A DNA stretch of 43,117 nt, from contig JADHZB010000481.1 in NCBI GenBank assembly GCA_015657535.1, forward strand, positions 1 through 43,117, written 5' to 3'. Origin of the DNA: Nephromyces sp. MM_2019. Lineage: Eukaryota; Apicomplexa; Aconoidasida; Nephromycida. Numbering within the stretch: position 1 is the first letter of the stretch; each line of letters begins with the position of its first letter. A program made the position numbers and the translations under genes. Below the pieces are notes generated by a model, which made no database searches, was not told where the DNA came from, and saw only the letters and a program-made list of their open reading frames with translations. Below are positions 1 to 10,829 of this stretch, piece after piece.

Positions 1-131
1 TACATATACATAAATATATATACTCCCTCCCTACTCCCTCAACCACATCAAATACACACACATCAATTAAAACAAATTATTAAACACAAATATAAAAATT
101 TCATAGAAATCGACCAAAACGTTAAATTTGG

Positions 132-1107
132 ATGTTTTTAGGCGATTTAAATTTTATATTTTCTCAGCCCAAATTTCAACCTCCAACAATTCCAATGAAT
201 TCAAATTTTGTATATGAAAATCCTGAAATTACACACACATATTATAACAATGAAATACATGCAGAACATGAAAAATATGCATGTTTAAGAGATGAAAATA
301 CATACACACACAGTGAACAAATTGACACATTTAACACATATATTGACCCAACATTTGAGGCTGCATTATCGAGTTTGTTATTATCTTGGTATTACTCTGG
401 TTATTATACAGGTCGACACACGGTATGTCATTTCTTACACACACACACACACACTCAATTATTCGATATATATATGTGTGTGTTGTGTATATTGTGTGTG
501 TGTTGTGTATATTGTGTGTGTGTTTTGGATGTATGTGTGTGTGTTTTGGATGTATGTGTGTGTGTTGTGGATGTATGTGTGTGTGTTGTGGATATATGTG
601 TGTGTGTTGTGGATGTATGTGTGTGTGTTGTGGATGTATGTGTGTGTGTTGTGTATATTGTGTATAATGTGTATATTGTTTGTGTGTGTTGTTTATATTG
701 TGTGTGTTGTTTATATTGTGTGTGTTGTTTATATTGTGTGTGTTGTTTATATTGTGTGTGTTGTTTATATTGTGTATGTTGTGTGTTGTTTATATTGTGT
801 GTGTTGTGTATATTGTGTGTGTTGTGGATGTATGTGTGTGTGTTGTGTATAATGTGTATATTGTTTGTGTGTGTTGTTTATATTGTGTATAATGTGTATA
901 TTGTTTGTGTGTGTTGTTTATATTGTGTGTGTTGTTTATATTGTGTGTGTTGTGTATATTGTGTGTATTGAGTGTGAGTGCATGTGTTGTGTGTGTGTAT
1001 AAATATAGGATTATAATCTTTATATATTTATTTCTGTGTGTATTTTTTTTATTTTCTTATCATAGGCATTTAAAGAAATGAATACAAAAAATGAAAACAA
1101 GAAATAA
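132..1107 (+). CDS. SMN: SMN-like (survival of motor neuron) protein, C-terminal part; 5' end uncertain
   Basis: SMN scaffolds the complex that loads Sm rings onto spliceosomal snRNAs. The coding exon ends at 422 with the YG-box SSLLLSWYYSGYYTGR, the SMN oligomerisation helix of S/G/Y-x3-G repeats. A phase-0 GTATGT donor at 423 pairs with an AG at 1064-1065, and a last exon, 1066-1107, adds AFKEMNTKNENKK and a TAA. Human SMN also has a short exon after its YG-box. The first ATG in frame is at 132, but a good acceptor (TTTTCTCAG) ends at 167, so coding may really begin at 168 with earlier exons (Tudor domain, Gemin2-binding segment) at or beyond the left edge. No Tudor domain is visible. Reading straight through the intron gives a long Cys/Val/Leu-rich open frame; this is repeat, not protein. 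YG-box call is firm, the 5' limit is not. Confidence 0.72.
423..1065 (+). repeat. TG-rich minisatellite filling the last SMN intron
   Basis: Between the donor at 423 and the acceptor at 1065 the sense strand is almost only T and G from about 469 to 990. Two unit types alternate: a 21-base unit built around TTGTGGATGTATGTGTGTG (about 530-650) and an 18-base unit built around TTGTTTATATTGTGTGTG (about 690-780 and 870-960). Both lengths are multiples of three and lack stops in some frames, which explains the overlapping long open frames here. Confidence 0.85.
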
Positions 1108-1298
1108 ATTCAATGTATTACACACACATCACACACACATTTAGGCACACATAAGACTTACTAGATACTACACACACACACACAATAAATTATAAACACA
1201 AGAGTAAAATATAGATAATGTGTAAAATTATTAACAAATTTAATATATAGAATATAAAATTTTTTTATCAAAATATATAACTTAACATTTTAATTTAG

Positions 1299-1335
<37 letters not shown>

Positions 1336-1527
1336 AAATTTATGTTATGTGATGTGTGTGTGTAATTGTATGTATGGGTTGTATTATGTTTGTTTATTTG
1401 TATATGTGTAAATGTGTGTGTGTAAATATAATTATGTTGGTTTATAACTTTTGATTAGTTTTAGAATATTTAAATAGTCAAATTTTTGCAAATTGAAAGA
1501 ATTGAAGATGTTAAAAATTAAAATAAT

Positions 1528-1560
<33 letters not shown>

Positions 1561-1711
1561 ACATGATATATATCTGTGTGTATGTAAATTAAGTGATATC
1601 GGTGTGTGTATAATAAAAAAGATAATATCGGTAAGTGTATATAAAAAGTGATATGTGTGTGTGTATAAATGGGTAGATATGTGTATAAAAAAATGATGTG
1701 TGTGTACATAT
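1108..1711. other. Convergent intergenic spacer, microsatellite-rich
   Basis: Lies between the stop codons of the SMN-like gene and the acyltransferase gene. It holds a (TA)n tract at about 1299-1327 running into TG repeats, a CA/TA tract at about 1528-1560, and several shorter TGTGTG runs. No coding sequence is supported. Confidence 0.6.
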
Positions 1712-3505
1712 TTAGTTTAATTTTCTAGTATATCCCCTTTTTTGAGTTTTATTATAAAATTTATAAAAATCGTTCAATTTTTCACCATTTACACACAAAT
1801 CTTTGCCTTTTGGTAACATTGAAATCAACATTTCTTTCATTCTATATATATTTGTGTGTACACATTTTGGCCTTGAAAAATTTTGTGTGTAAAATGTTGT
1901 TTTTCTCACTTCCATATTGTGATAAATTGTGAAACACATTGTTAGTAAATATATAAATGGTGTATGTACCTATAATAAAAATAAGATATATATTTTAAAT
2001 TATATATACACGTACACACATATGTGTGTGTGTGTATAAAAATAATCATATAAAATGTGTGTGTATATAAAAATAATCATATAAAATGTGTGTGTGTATA
2101 TAAAAATAATCATATAAAATGTGTGTGTGTATATAAAAATAATTATATAAAATGTGTGTGTGTATATAAAAATAATTATATAAAATGTGTGTGTGTATAT
2201 AAAAATAATTATATAAAATGTGTGTGTGTGTGTGTATTTGTGTGCAAGTTGATCCTTACTGTGTGTGGGGGAGAAAAGTACACATTTTTATTATTTTTTG
2301 ATAAACTTTTCCGATCAAAATAATTAACTGAAATTACTATGAAATCAAAATTATCAAACAATTTATCATTATTGTGTGTGTGTGTGAACCAATTTGTTTT
2401 CCACTCTAATTGATATAAACCATTTGATTTCATCATTTCAGGGAAAATAACAATGTATGTGTGTGTTTTGTGTTCATTAAGAAAATTATTTAGTTCATTT
2501 AAGGATTGAAATTGGCCTCTTGTTTCATTTGTCTACACACACATATATTTAAGTGTGTGTGTGTGTAGGGTGTGGGGGTTGTGTTGTGTTTGTTATACTG
2601 TGCGTGTTTTGTGTGTGTACTTACATATATTTATGTGTATGTCATAAAATCTAATTGTGATGGTGTACTTATTTGTGGAGTGTGTATAATATGCTTTTAG
2701 TATATTAAAATATAATGCACACTGTGTGTAATTCTAGTAATTTCTGTAGGATTTGTGTAGAATGTGTGTAATATGTGTGTAGGATGTGTGTGTAAATTAC
2801 CTCAAATGAAAGAGAATTTTTTAACATAGTTGTAAAATCAACAAATGATATTGAACCATCAGTGTGTGTAATTGTAAATTGTGGATTATATTTCATATAT
2901 AAATAAATAACCTCAAAAAAAGATGTGTAATTACACAAAATAATTTGATGCTTTTTCTTATGTGTGTTGACATCATTATTTATCTTACTATAATTAACTG
3001 AAATATAAAAATTTGAATATATACATTTATTCAACACATAAATTGTTCATTTTATGCATTTACAATTTACACACACATATATATATATATATATATGAAT
3101 GTGTTATATATAGACATTCATTTTTCACAGCTGAATACACATGTATATATAAATATACACACATTCATATATATACATACACATTCATATATATATACAC
3201 TTACTTTCATTTATATATAAGATACCTAATGACCATAGCACACATCTTATACCAATAAAATGTGTGTAACTTTGAAGTGTGTGATAAATGTGTGTATTTA
3301 ATAATACACCAAATGGTAAGGCGATTACACATCCAATAAAGTATAATAATAATGAAATTGGTAATAAAAATATTATTCGAATTAAACAAATAATTAATTT
3401 TATAGGTAAATTGGGTGTTATATATTTAAATCGTTTATCTGCCCATTGGGGTAGAAATGGGTGTAAGCCTGTGTGTGGGTCTGTAAATGCCCTATATTTT
3501 TCCAT
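1712..3505 (-). CDS. LPLAT-family acyltransferase (LPCAT/AUP1-like), catalytic motif substituted
   Basis: Four exons: 3505-3205, 2997-2801, 2532-2260, 1969-1712; phases agree at every junction; 342 residues. Residues 1-20 (MEKYRAFTDPHTGLHPFLPQ) resemble the start of LPCAT-type membrane acyltransferases, followed by a hydrophobic segment (about 37-72) expected to sit in the ER membrane. The usual NHxSxxD catalytic motif appears as NYTSFFE: the His is Tyr124 and the Asp is Glu129. The second motif, normally FPEGTxSNG, reads FPEMMKSNG (196-204). A late SPPHT block and a C-terminal helix fit the family. In the LPLAT family the HX4D pair is essential for acyl transfer, so the product is probably inactive or has another role; that is inference. 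All three introns (207, 268 and 290 nt) are full of CA/TA repeats, and CA-repeat codons give THTH stretches in the protein. The stop faces the SMN-like gene. Confidence 0.7.
2050..2245. repeat. About six copies of a 31-35 base TG/TATA minisatellite inside acyltransferase intron 3
   Basis: The unit is a TGTGTGTG run followed by TATATAAAAATAATCATAT and AAAA. Copies differ by C/T at one position and by TG-run length, and the array ends in a longer TG run. It lies wholly inside the 1970-2259 intron of the minus-strand gene, so it is removed from mature mRNA. Confidence 0.85.
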
Positions 3506-3720
3506 TATTATGTGTGTGTTTATGTGTGTGTGTGTGTGTATATGAGTGTGTGTGTGTGTCTGTGAGTGTGTGTGTGTTTATGTGTGTGTGTGTGTGTATA
3601 TGAGTGTGTGTGTGTGTCTGTGAGTGTGTGTCTGTGTCTGTGAGTGTGTGTGTGTGTCTGTGAGTGTGTGTGTGTGTCTGTGAGTGTGTGTGAGTATGTT
3701 GTGTGTCTGTGTAAGGGTGG
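3506..3720. repeat. TG minisatellite with about 60-base and 20-base periods, upstream of the acyltransferase start
   Basis: A TG-rich array starts directly upstream of the acyltransferase ATG (minus strand). A roughly 60-base block (TG run, TATATGAG, TG run, CTGTGAG, TG run, TTTA) is repeated about twice, then a 20-base unit ending CTGTGAG repeats to about 3695. It occupies the place of the promoter or 5' UTR. Confidence 0.8.
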
Positions 3721-5179
3721 GGGTGTTTGTATGTGGTGTGAGGGTGTGTGAAGGGAGTGTTTTTAAGTGTAGATATGTGTCTGAAGTTAGTTAATTTGTT
3801 TATTAAGCTATTACTTAATGGATTGAGAGTTTATTGTTATATATATATATATAGGGTGAGAGGGCTTATGAGAAAATGTGTGAGTTGGTATATGAGTAAG
3901 TGTGTAATGTATATAGTAAAGTATATAATAAGGAAAAGTTATATATGTAACCTGTACATAATATTAAGAGTGTAATGGTGATGTTTTGTATTTGAAATGT
4001 ATTTATGCGATTTGTTTGCGTATAATCAATCTGTAATAATATGTCTATATTGTTATATATTAATGATTGAATTGCTGGATAAAGTGTGTACTATGAGTAG
4101 ATTATGTAGGTAACAATTAGATAATGTGTGTTTTATTAACTTATAGTAGTATGTAATTAATCCATTGTGTATGTATAATTCAAAGTCTGTGTAATTTAAG
4201 ATGTGTGTGATTCACAGTATGCAATTTTGTCGACATGTAAATTAATTATATATTCACAATTGCTTGTGTGTCCATTGTATATATATATTTAGGTCTTGAG
4301 TAGAATACCTAACACGATTAACACACATTGGAGTGTTATAACTAAAACTAAGCTATAAATATTGATCACACACATATGTATATATATATATAAATCAACG
4401 TTGCTAAACAATATTCAAATTTGGGAAAAACATTTAGTATAATCAAGTAATGTGTTATATAACAAATTTACTTTCATTGTGTATATGCTATTAAATAACT
4501 CGATACTATCGAAATAAAGCTTATAAAACCATCTATATATAAACTTATGAAGCTTTCAAGATATAAATTACATTTAAATATATTTTATTTTAAAAATACA
4601 AATTTTAAATTTTAAACAAATATTTACTGAAATTCAATCAAACACACACACAAATATAGTTTGATATATATATATATATATATATATCAAACTCAAACAA
4701 AAACATGTTTATTGCACATGCTATACATATCTACTAAGTTCAATCACACACAGATATACCCATGCTAATATACACACTCATATATATTTATAACATGCAT
4801 ACACACACACATACACATATATATAGTAGGTAATGAATTATGTATTATATTTAAATTAACTAGTATTTGATTTATGTAAGCTAGCTCTAGTTTATTTAAT
4901 GTATATATATATATATATATATATAGATGTATTTACTGGCTAATATGTATATAATTATATATACATGTTAGTGTAGTAGTAATACCGAAATATTAGGTAT
5001 ATATATATATATATCTTGATGTTATATAAATCTTAATTCTATATAGCTTGATGATAATATAAACTGTTTAATAATCTGAATTGAGAATTATTTATATACC
5101 TACTCATCTCTTCAAATCCCTAGACGAGGCAATCTTAACTCCGAAAGTTTGCCTTGAAATACTACTAATATATTCTAAG
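3721..5179. other. AT-rich divergent intergenic region
   Basis: Separates the acyltransferase start from the Trm11 start. It contains TA microsatellites (about 3841-3854, 4903-4925, 5000-5014), a perfect AT-rich palindrome at 4658-4693 and scattered TG/CA runs. An open frame of about 75 codons near 3748-3975 has no recognisable content and I do not call it. The promoters of both flanking genes must lie here, but I see no motif I can name. Confidence 0.55.
4658..4693. repeat. 36-base perfect palindrome with a (TA)11 core
   Basis: AGTTTGA, then (TA)11, then TCAAACT. The whole is self-complementary and could extrude as a cruciform. It lies in the spacer about 490 bases upstream of the Trm11 ATG. 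Confidence 0.85.
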
Positions 5180-7368
5180 ATGAGATTCCTAATACTATTT
5201 AGCCAGCATATACATTACCACCATTTCCGTGTTGAAGAGTTGGAATCATTAGCTGAGTTAGAAGGTATAAATAGGAGTGAATTATGGCAGGACGATTCAC
5301 CTAGACCAGATTCTGAATCTACTGATGTTTTTGTTTATTGCTTTTTACCTAATGAAGAAATAGCCCAACGAATACAGAGTAGGAGTATACTTATCAAGTC
5401 TATAATAGAGGTAAGACCCGACTATATACCTCCAACTTTCATGATTTGTACGAGTAATATATACAAGCTTATCAAATGTTAAGACCAAGAATTGTAATAC
5501 CATGGTTAAAAGGCCTAAACCATTTCTCACAATATTTCTCTAGGATGATGATTTGGTATATACTAAACTTATCTTATTCATTTTTGTTATGTTAGGTTTG
5601 GTCTGAAGGTTATGATTTCAATGAAATAATTAAAGATTTATCAGAGAATTGTCAAAATTTATTCGTGAGATACCTAAAGGATAAAACATGGGCTTACAAA
5701 TTTGTATCATTCAATCGAACCACGCCCTATGAAGAAATACTCGAAATAACAAAGCCTTTTGGCCCACTACTGTCAACTGCCGGAAAGGTTAACCTCAAAA
5801 ATCCAGAAACATTGATCTTCATAGCTGAGGTTAGATTTCGTTTCAATTCACATATATCTCAAATGAAACTTTAACCTTTCTATATCATGCAGGATTGGCA
5901 GTATAGTCCAATAGGTAACCCAAAAAACAAGAGAAAGTTTTTCGGGAGGGTAATCACTCAGCGAATCAACACTCAAGAGAATCCTTGTTATTGGTACAAA
6001 TACAAACTAACAGATAGGCCCATTCTTGGGCCTACTACCTTAGACAATGAACTAGCATTTTTGATGTGTAACCAAGTAAGAAATTGTACCAAATACCTAT
6101 GCTTGTACCTTGTTTAAACTATATATATATGTCAGGCAAAAATTAAACCTGGAATGCTAATTTATGACCCATTTGTAGGGACGGGTAGCATCCTAATAGC
6201 TGCTACACATTTTGGGTATATCAATTACACCTAGCCTTTCTAACTCTTTCTAATCATATGTTGCTATGTATTAACACTCAGGGCTACTTGTATGGGTTCC
6301 GACATTGATGTAAGGGTTTTGAAAGGATGGGGAGTAGCCTATAAAAACAAGAAACTAAAATCTTCTGATCAAGGCAAGAAATTAATCCAAGCCACATCTT
6401 TAGGTAGCTACATGCTTGTTATTACATTTCATTTACAGTCAAAACGGACGTATTTGAGAACTTTAAACATTATCAACTTCAACTACCAGATATAATTAGA
6501 GCAGATTCCGGAAATCCTGTAAGTTTCAGACTCTTCTCCATAGTGAAATTATTTTAACATTCTAAAATTTCGTTTTTAAGATGTTTAGATACTACAAGGA
6601 TGACCTAACAAGTGATTCAAATTGTAATGAAGATACTCATATACACAAATCTTATAAATTTTGTTATTTTAAATATTATTGATATTCTTGCAGGTCCCAA
6701 GCAAAATAAGACTACATTCTATGCTTGCTTTGATGCAATAATCACAGATCCACCCTATGGTTTGTGATTATTTTAGAATATATCTTTTATTTCCTCACAT
6801 GTAATGCCATATTCAATTTATCCTATTTTAAGGTATCAGGGCAGGTGCTAGGAAAGCAGGACAAACAAAAACACATAACAATGTGGAGAGGTTATCTTTA
6901 CCAGAAATATTCTCAAAATTCCGAATTACTTTTTGGATATTTGATTTCATACATTTTTTTCATAGGAATAATAATTATATATTTCCAACTACTTGGTATG
7001 ACTCACGAAACACCATCTACGATTTAATAAACCTTTCTTCTAAATTACTGACCGATGAAGGATCCCTTGTGTTTCTTTTACAAGTGGAAGAAGAAAAGTA
7101 AGAGTTTATAGATTTATAACAATTTAAAACAAATAATTTCATTCAAACCTTATGTATGAACAGAGCTTCTGAAGAATTAGAAAAGCTTATTCATCCAGAT
7201 TTCAATCTTTTAAGTAAAAGCCTTCAGTCTCTTCCAGCAGGTATTTTCAAAAAAACATTAAAGATAAAAAGTTGAATAGTTTGGCTATTTAAAAAAATTA
7301 TAAAATCCTTAGGTATGGGAAGATTTCTAGTAACTATGAAACGTAAAGCTCGTATACTAAAAGACTAA
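5180..7368 (+). CDS. TRM11: tRNA (guanine-10-N2) methyltransferase, Trm11/TRMT11 family
   Basis: Catalytic subunit that makes m2G10 in tRNA with Trm112 as partner (family knowledge). Eleven exons, all phase-consistent: 5180-5410, 5596-5829, 5893-6075, 6136-6215, 6282-6403, 6439-6518, 6581-6623, 6694-6759, 6833-7097, 7164-7240, 7313-7368; 478 residues, close to human TRMT11 (463). The open frame runs upstream to 5081, but the family N-terminus (here MRFLILFSQHIHYHHFRVEE) fixes the start at 5180. Residues 1-155 form the THUMP-containing half, ending in GKVNLKNPET. The SAM-binding loop is DPFVGTGSILIAATHFG (227 on) and the catalytic motif is DPPYG (343-347). Intron 5 is only 35 nt. The donor of the short seventh exon is ambiguous: 6624 or about 6664 both keep phase. 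Confidence 0.92.
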
Positions 7369-7576
7369 AATACATTCCTTGAAATCCTTGAACCAAGAGC
7401 AGGATCAATTCCTCAAGTCAATTGATAAATTCAAAATGGCTCGCAAATAATCTGAAAAATTTGAAATAAAACCTTCCTTTCAATGTTCATTGACTTACAA
7501 TACTTGACACTCTGGATGAGTTAATTATCAAGGATAATAAATCCTGAAACACATAATCATATGATTTAGAATTATA

Positions 7577-8576
7577 TTAAAAGCACTCTAAACCATTAGG
7601 TCTTACATCATCAGTAATATTTTCCAATTTTTTTCCATACTTAGACTCTTTTTTCCCATTTCCGAACTCAACATGCATTTCAGCCGAGATTTTTGCTGAA
7701 AAATTAACTTTTAGTATCAAATAACACTCTTTAAATTTCAAATACCTTTATTAAACTTTTTGAACTTGAGATTTTTGATTGATTTAAAGGCCGACCTTCT
7801 GTCATGCATTAGTCTTAAATCGGCAAATCTTATAATTTTATTTACATTTTATAAAACACAAGTCCACAAATAATAATTAAAATGGTATAGTTGCGAGACT
7901 CATTAAGTTCCCAATTTTGAGGAAATCCAGAATCTGTAGACACAGAATCCTCTATTATATATTTGGGTTCTTGTAAACTAATTATAGGTTCGATCCCAAA
8001 TAACAAGCTTTTGATTTTTGCCTGCCTTAAGTTCGAATCATTTGATTGTAACTCTACCTTAAAAGAAAATTTAATGAATCTCTAACAAAGTGATTATATC
8101 CATACCAAATAATCTATTTTTATTTTTAAAAAAATTCAAAAAGATAAAACTTAAAACTTACCATTTTCCTCATCGACAGTTATTTCTTCGCTTTTCTTAA
8201 CTTCATTAGAATTCAGCAATGAAAACTTAACGTTATTGTTGCATGCTACTAGCTTAAATTTCAAAAGTAACTACTTAAAAGCTACATTTTAATATATAAG
8301 CCTTATCATACCTCATCTGGGTTCAGATCGAAAAAGAATTTTTCACTTTGCTTAAGGTCATGGTGCAAGCAATATTTATTACAACAGACTTTTATAGTAT
8401 CACCTAAACAAATTAAATTCTGAGTTGTTATTTAATAAGACAATTAAACTACCATTCTCTATAAATTTGTCAATCTTGAGCACTTTAGCTACATTTAAAT
8501 TTAAAGCCATTGTCAATAAATGGTTTGCGCCCATCACACAGAAAATTAAATTCAAAAGATAGTATACAATGTTCAT
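7577..8576 (-). CDS. Predicted type I membrane protein, function unknown
   Basis: Six phase-consistent exons: 8576-8453, 8403-8312, 8252-8162, 8053-7858, 7828-7746, 7695-7577; 234 residues. It starts with a hydrophobic stretch (MNIVYYLLNLIFCVMGANHL) that looks like a signal peptide; a second ATG lies 66 bases downstream. A lumenal part of about 125 residues follows, with a CCNKYC cysteine cluster, then one membrane segment (YTILIIICGLV) and a basic tail rich in Lys/Arg. The intron just after the membrane segment is only 29 nt; if retained, translation stops four codons into it, leaving a protein without the tail. I recognise no family. The stop faces Trm11, 208 bases away. Confidence 0.6.
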
Positions 8577-9056
8577 TTCAATTAATTGTTATTTATTCAA
8601 GTTTAGCAAAGAATTAAGCAAAAATGTAGCATGAAAGTGCTTGAGTAAAATTTCTAGTTAAAAGTATAATTAAAGAAAACTACACTAAGCGACAGAAATT
8701 GACATAGAGTAATTTAAATAATTTTATTGTTTCAATTGTTCAATTATTAAAACTTAGTTTATGTAGTTACATTAATATACTTTGACTTTGGTTGAATCAA
8801 GGAGTAAATTTGTTACTGCTGGCCTAATTTTAAGAGAAAATGCTTTCAATCAATGCATTGTTTTAAATAAATAAGACTATTGACTGATTCAGGTGTGTAG
8901 CTAAACCTGCTGCACATCAAGGTAATTCAGGTTTTTTCAATTAGTATTGAGCTCAGAAAGTGTTTCATATTTCAAGCGAGATCGAAAGAGAAAATAATTT
9001 CAAATAGAGTATATCATTTGCTTTTGACAGTAAAACATGTTAAGCTTTAAGTTAAT
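8577..9056. other. Intergenic spacer between two minus-strand genes
   Basis: AT-rich; no open frame worth calling. It should hold the promoter of the membrane-protein gene and the 3' end of the biotinyl-domain gene. Confidence 0.5.
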
Positions 9057-10829
9057 TTAGTGTATTTCTAATAGTGAAATTGTAAACAAAATATCACCAG
9101 CTTTTATCAAATCCCCTGCCTTACAGTTTAGAGTCAGGATGGTTCCACCATGTGAACTTTTTATGATTGTTTCTATCTTCATGGCTTCAATTATTATAAT
9201 AGAATTTTCCTATAAGAGACAAAAGTGTTATACGGAGATATAAGTATTCCAAATATTTAACAGTATGCATAGGCAAATTAACTGCTCTTACCTTATGAAC
9301 AAGCTGTCCTTCCATGGCTGAGACTTTTATGACCCTTCCATTCATTGTGGACTTAAACGGTAAGCCAAAATCATTCCGATTTGGCTCATCTATGGTGTAA
9401 ATTAGAGCTCGTAAAGTGTATAAAAAAAAGTATAGCTAATATTTTGTGTGGTTTTAAAGTGTTTTAATTTGAGAAACCTTTCCTGGCACAACATAGCACA
9501 GGTTTGGTTCTAGATGATTGGGTGCATTTGATTTTAAAACTGCTTTAGATTTATTCTCAATTTCTAAAGGATCTGGTAAGTTGTGTTTCCTAATTTCTAA
9601 GATCACGGAGTTAACGGTTCGAAATTCTAAGATAGGTATATAGAGGCTGATTTTTGCCTGATTGATAGAATTTTAAAATTAGCTTAAGGAATTTTGGTGT
9701 GATAAAAACTATTAAAGCAATTTACCTCTTTGGCACTTTGCAAGATAGTGTAATCAACTTGGAGTTTATAATTTTTGTTTTTATGTCTCAAATGAAAAAT
9801 TGCATTGGAAAGACGAGATTACAAATCTTGGGTAATAAAGTTTAAAAAATTAATATTTCTTAGCTTTCCCTGATTGGCATTAAATAGCACTCACATCCAT
9901 AATAATTTATCTCTGTATCCAAATCTAGTCCAGAGTAAGTAGTAATGTAAAAACTGTTTTCACTTTCCAGACTGAGCGTGGGTGAAATTGTTATCTTGAT
10001 GTTTAAGTATTTGTGTAAAGAAAAAGTGCTTATATGTACGCAGTGAAACTTCAACTTATACCTTTTTTACATCCTCTTGACCATTTATAAAGGAAAATAG
10101 TGCAAGGCATTTTTTATTGTTTGGCCTAAAACCTGTGGCATTTAGCAGCTAAAATGTTTCATATTTTTCAATTTTGAAATCCAACATATCAAATAGCTAT
10201 AGAATGATAGCCAAGCAAATATTAAAAATAGGAAAAAGACAAAAAATGCCTAACACCATGAAGAATTTTCCAAGGAAATGATGTTATATTAAAGCCTTGA
10301 CCTTCAATCTGAAATTATTATTAACACATGTATTAATTATGATCCTTATGAAAAGATTACTTCGTTGAACTATTTAGCCTATCAAGTCAATTTTTTTTTT
10401 ATATTTTGCATCCATTTTTGTCACTCTGTGGAAGAAAGTTGTGATTCGAGCATTTTGTTACAAAATATTTATCTAATTTCATCATTTTATGTATGAGAAA
10501 ATTGTATTCATATATCTTTTCCAAAATAGGCTTAAGCAATCAATCATCAATAAAACCTTTCAGGGCATCCTTCCTTTGTAAATAGCATATATATTACATT
10601 GTAATTATTATTTTGTGAGGGTTACCTCAGTCATATAGAGTATAGACGATGAAAGACTGTAATCAATTTTAAACTCCTTGAAAAAATCAAGGGATTCTCT
10701 GAATTCTCTGATTTTTGTGAAATCATTGTTACTAAGAAAATTTGTGTCTCTTCCAACTGTGGTTGTATAAATTGCAATATCCTTGAAAAATGACACCTTA
10801 CTTCGTTGAGTGTGACAAGCCTCAGGCTT
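9057..10829 (-). CDS. Biotin carboxylase C-terminal lobe plus biotinyl (BCCP) domain; 5' part missing or unrecognised
   Basis: Nine exons join in phase: 10829-10626, 10530-10462, 10308-10255, 10148-10062, 9994-9891, 9786-9726, 9657-9478, 9384-9292, 9209-9057 (334 residues visible). The last two exons are a biotinyl domain: LPFKSTMNGRVIKVSAMEG, then IIIIEAMKIE with the biotin-accepting lysine (about residue 295), then GDLIKAGDILFTI. The first three exons resemble the C-terminal lobe of biotin carboxylase: NFLSNNDFTKIREF (compare NFLPSxGxI), then KYFIEGQGFNITSFPW (compare EYxIEGVKTNIPF). Between them is a beta-rich region like the BT linker of MCC/PCC alpha subunits. The ATP-grasp core (about 300 residues with the Gly-rich ATP loop) should precede 10829, but only about 590 bases remain before MCM10 and I see no such motif. 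The gene is therefore truncated or its 5' exons are too divergent to see. The intact splicing and frame argue that the 3' part is still expressed. Confidence 0.6.

Noticed and set aside
423..971. Long Cys/Val/Leu-Tyr repeat open frames in several frames
   Set aside because: They are read-through of TG minisatellites with 18- and 21-base units inside the last SMN intron; the real splice to 1066 gives a sensible SMN end.
1518..1709. Open frame of 63 codons on the minus strand
   Set aside because: Made of CA/TA repeats in the spacer after the acyltransferase stop; Tyr/Thr/His/Ile composition only.
3748..3975. Open frame of 75 codons on the plus strand
   Set aside because: Starts in a TG repeat, ends in TA-rich DNA, no recognisable content and no splice partners.
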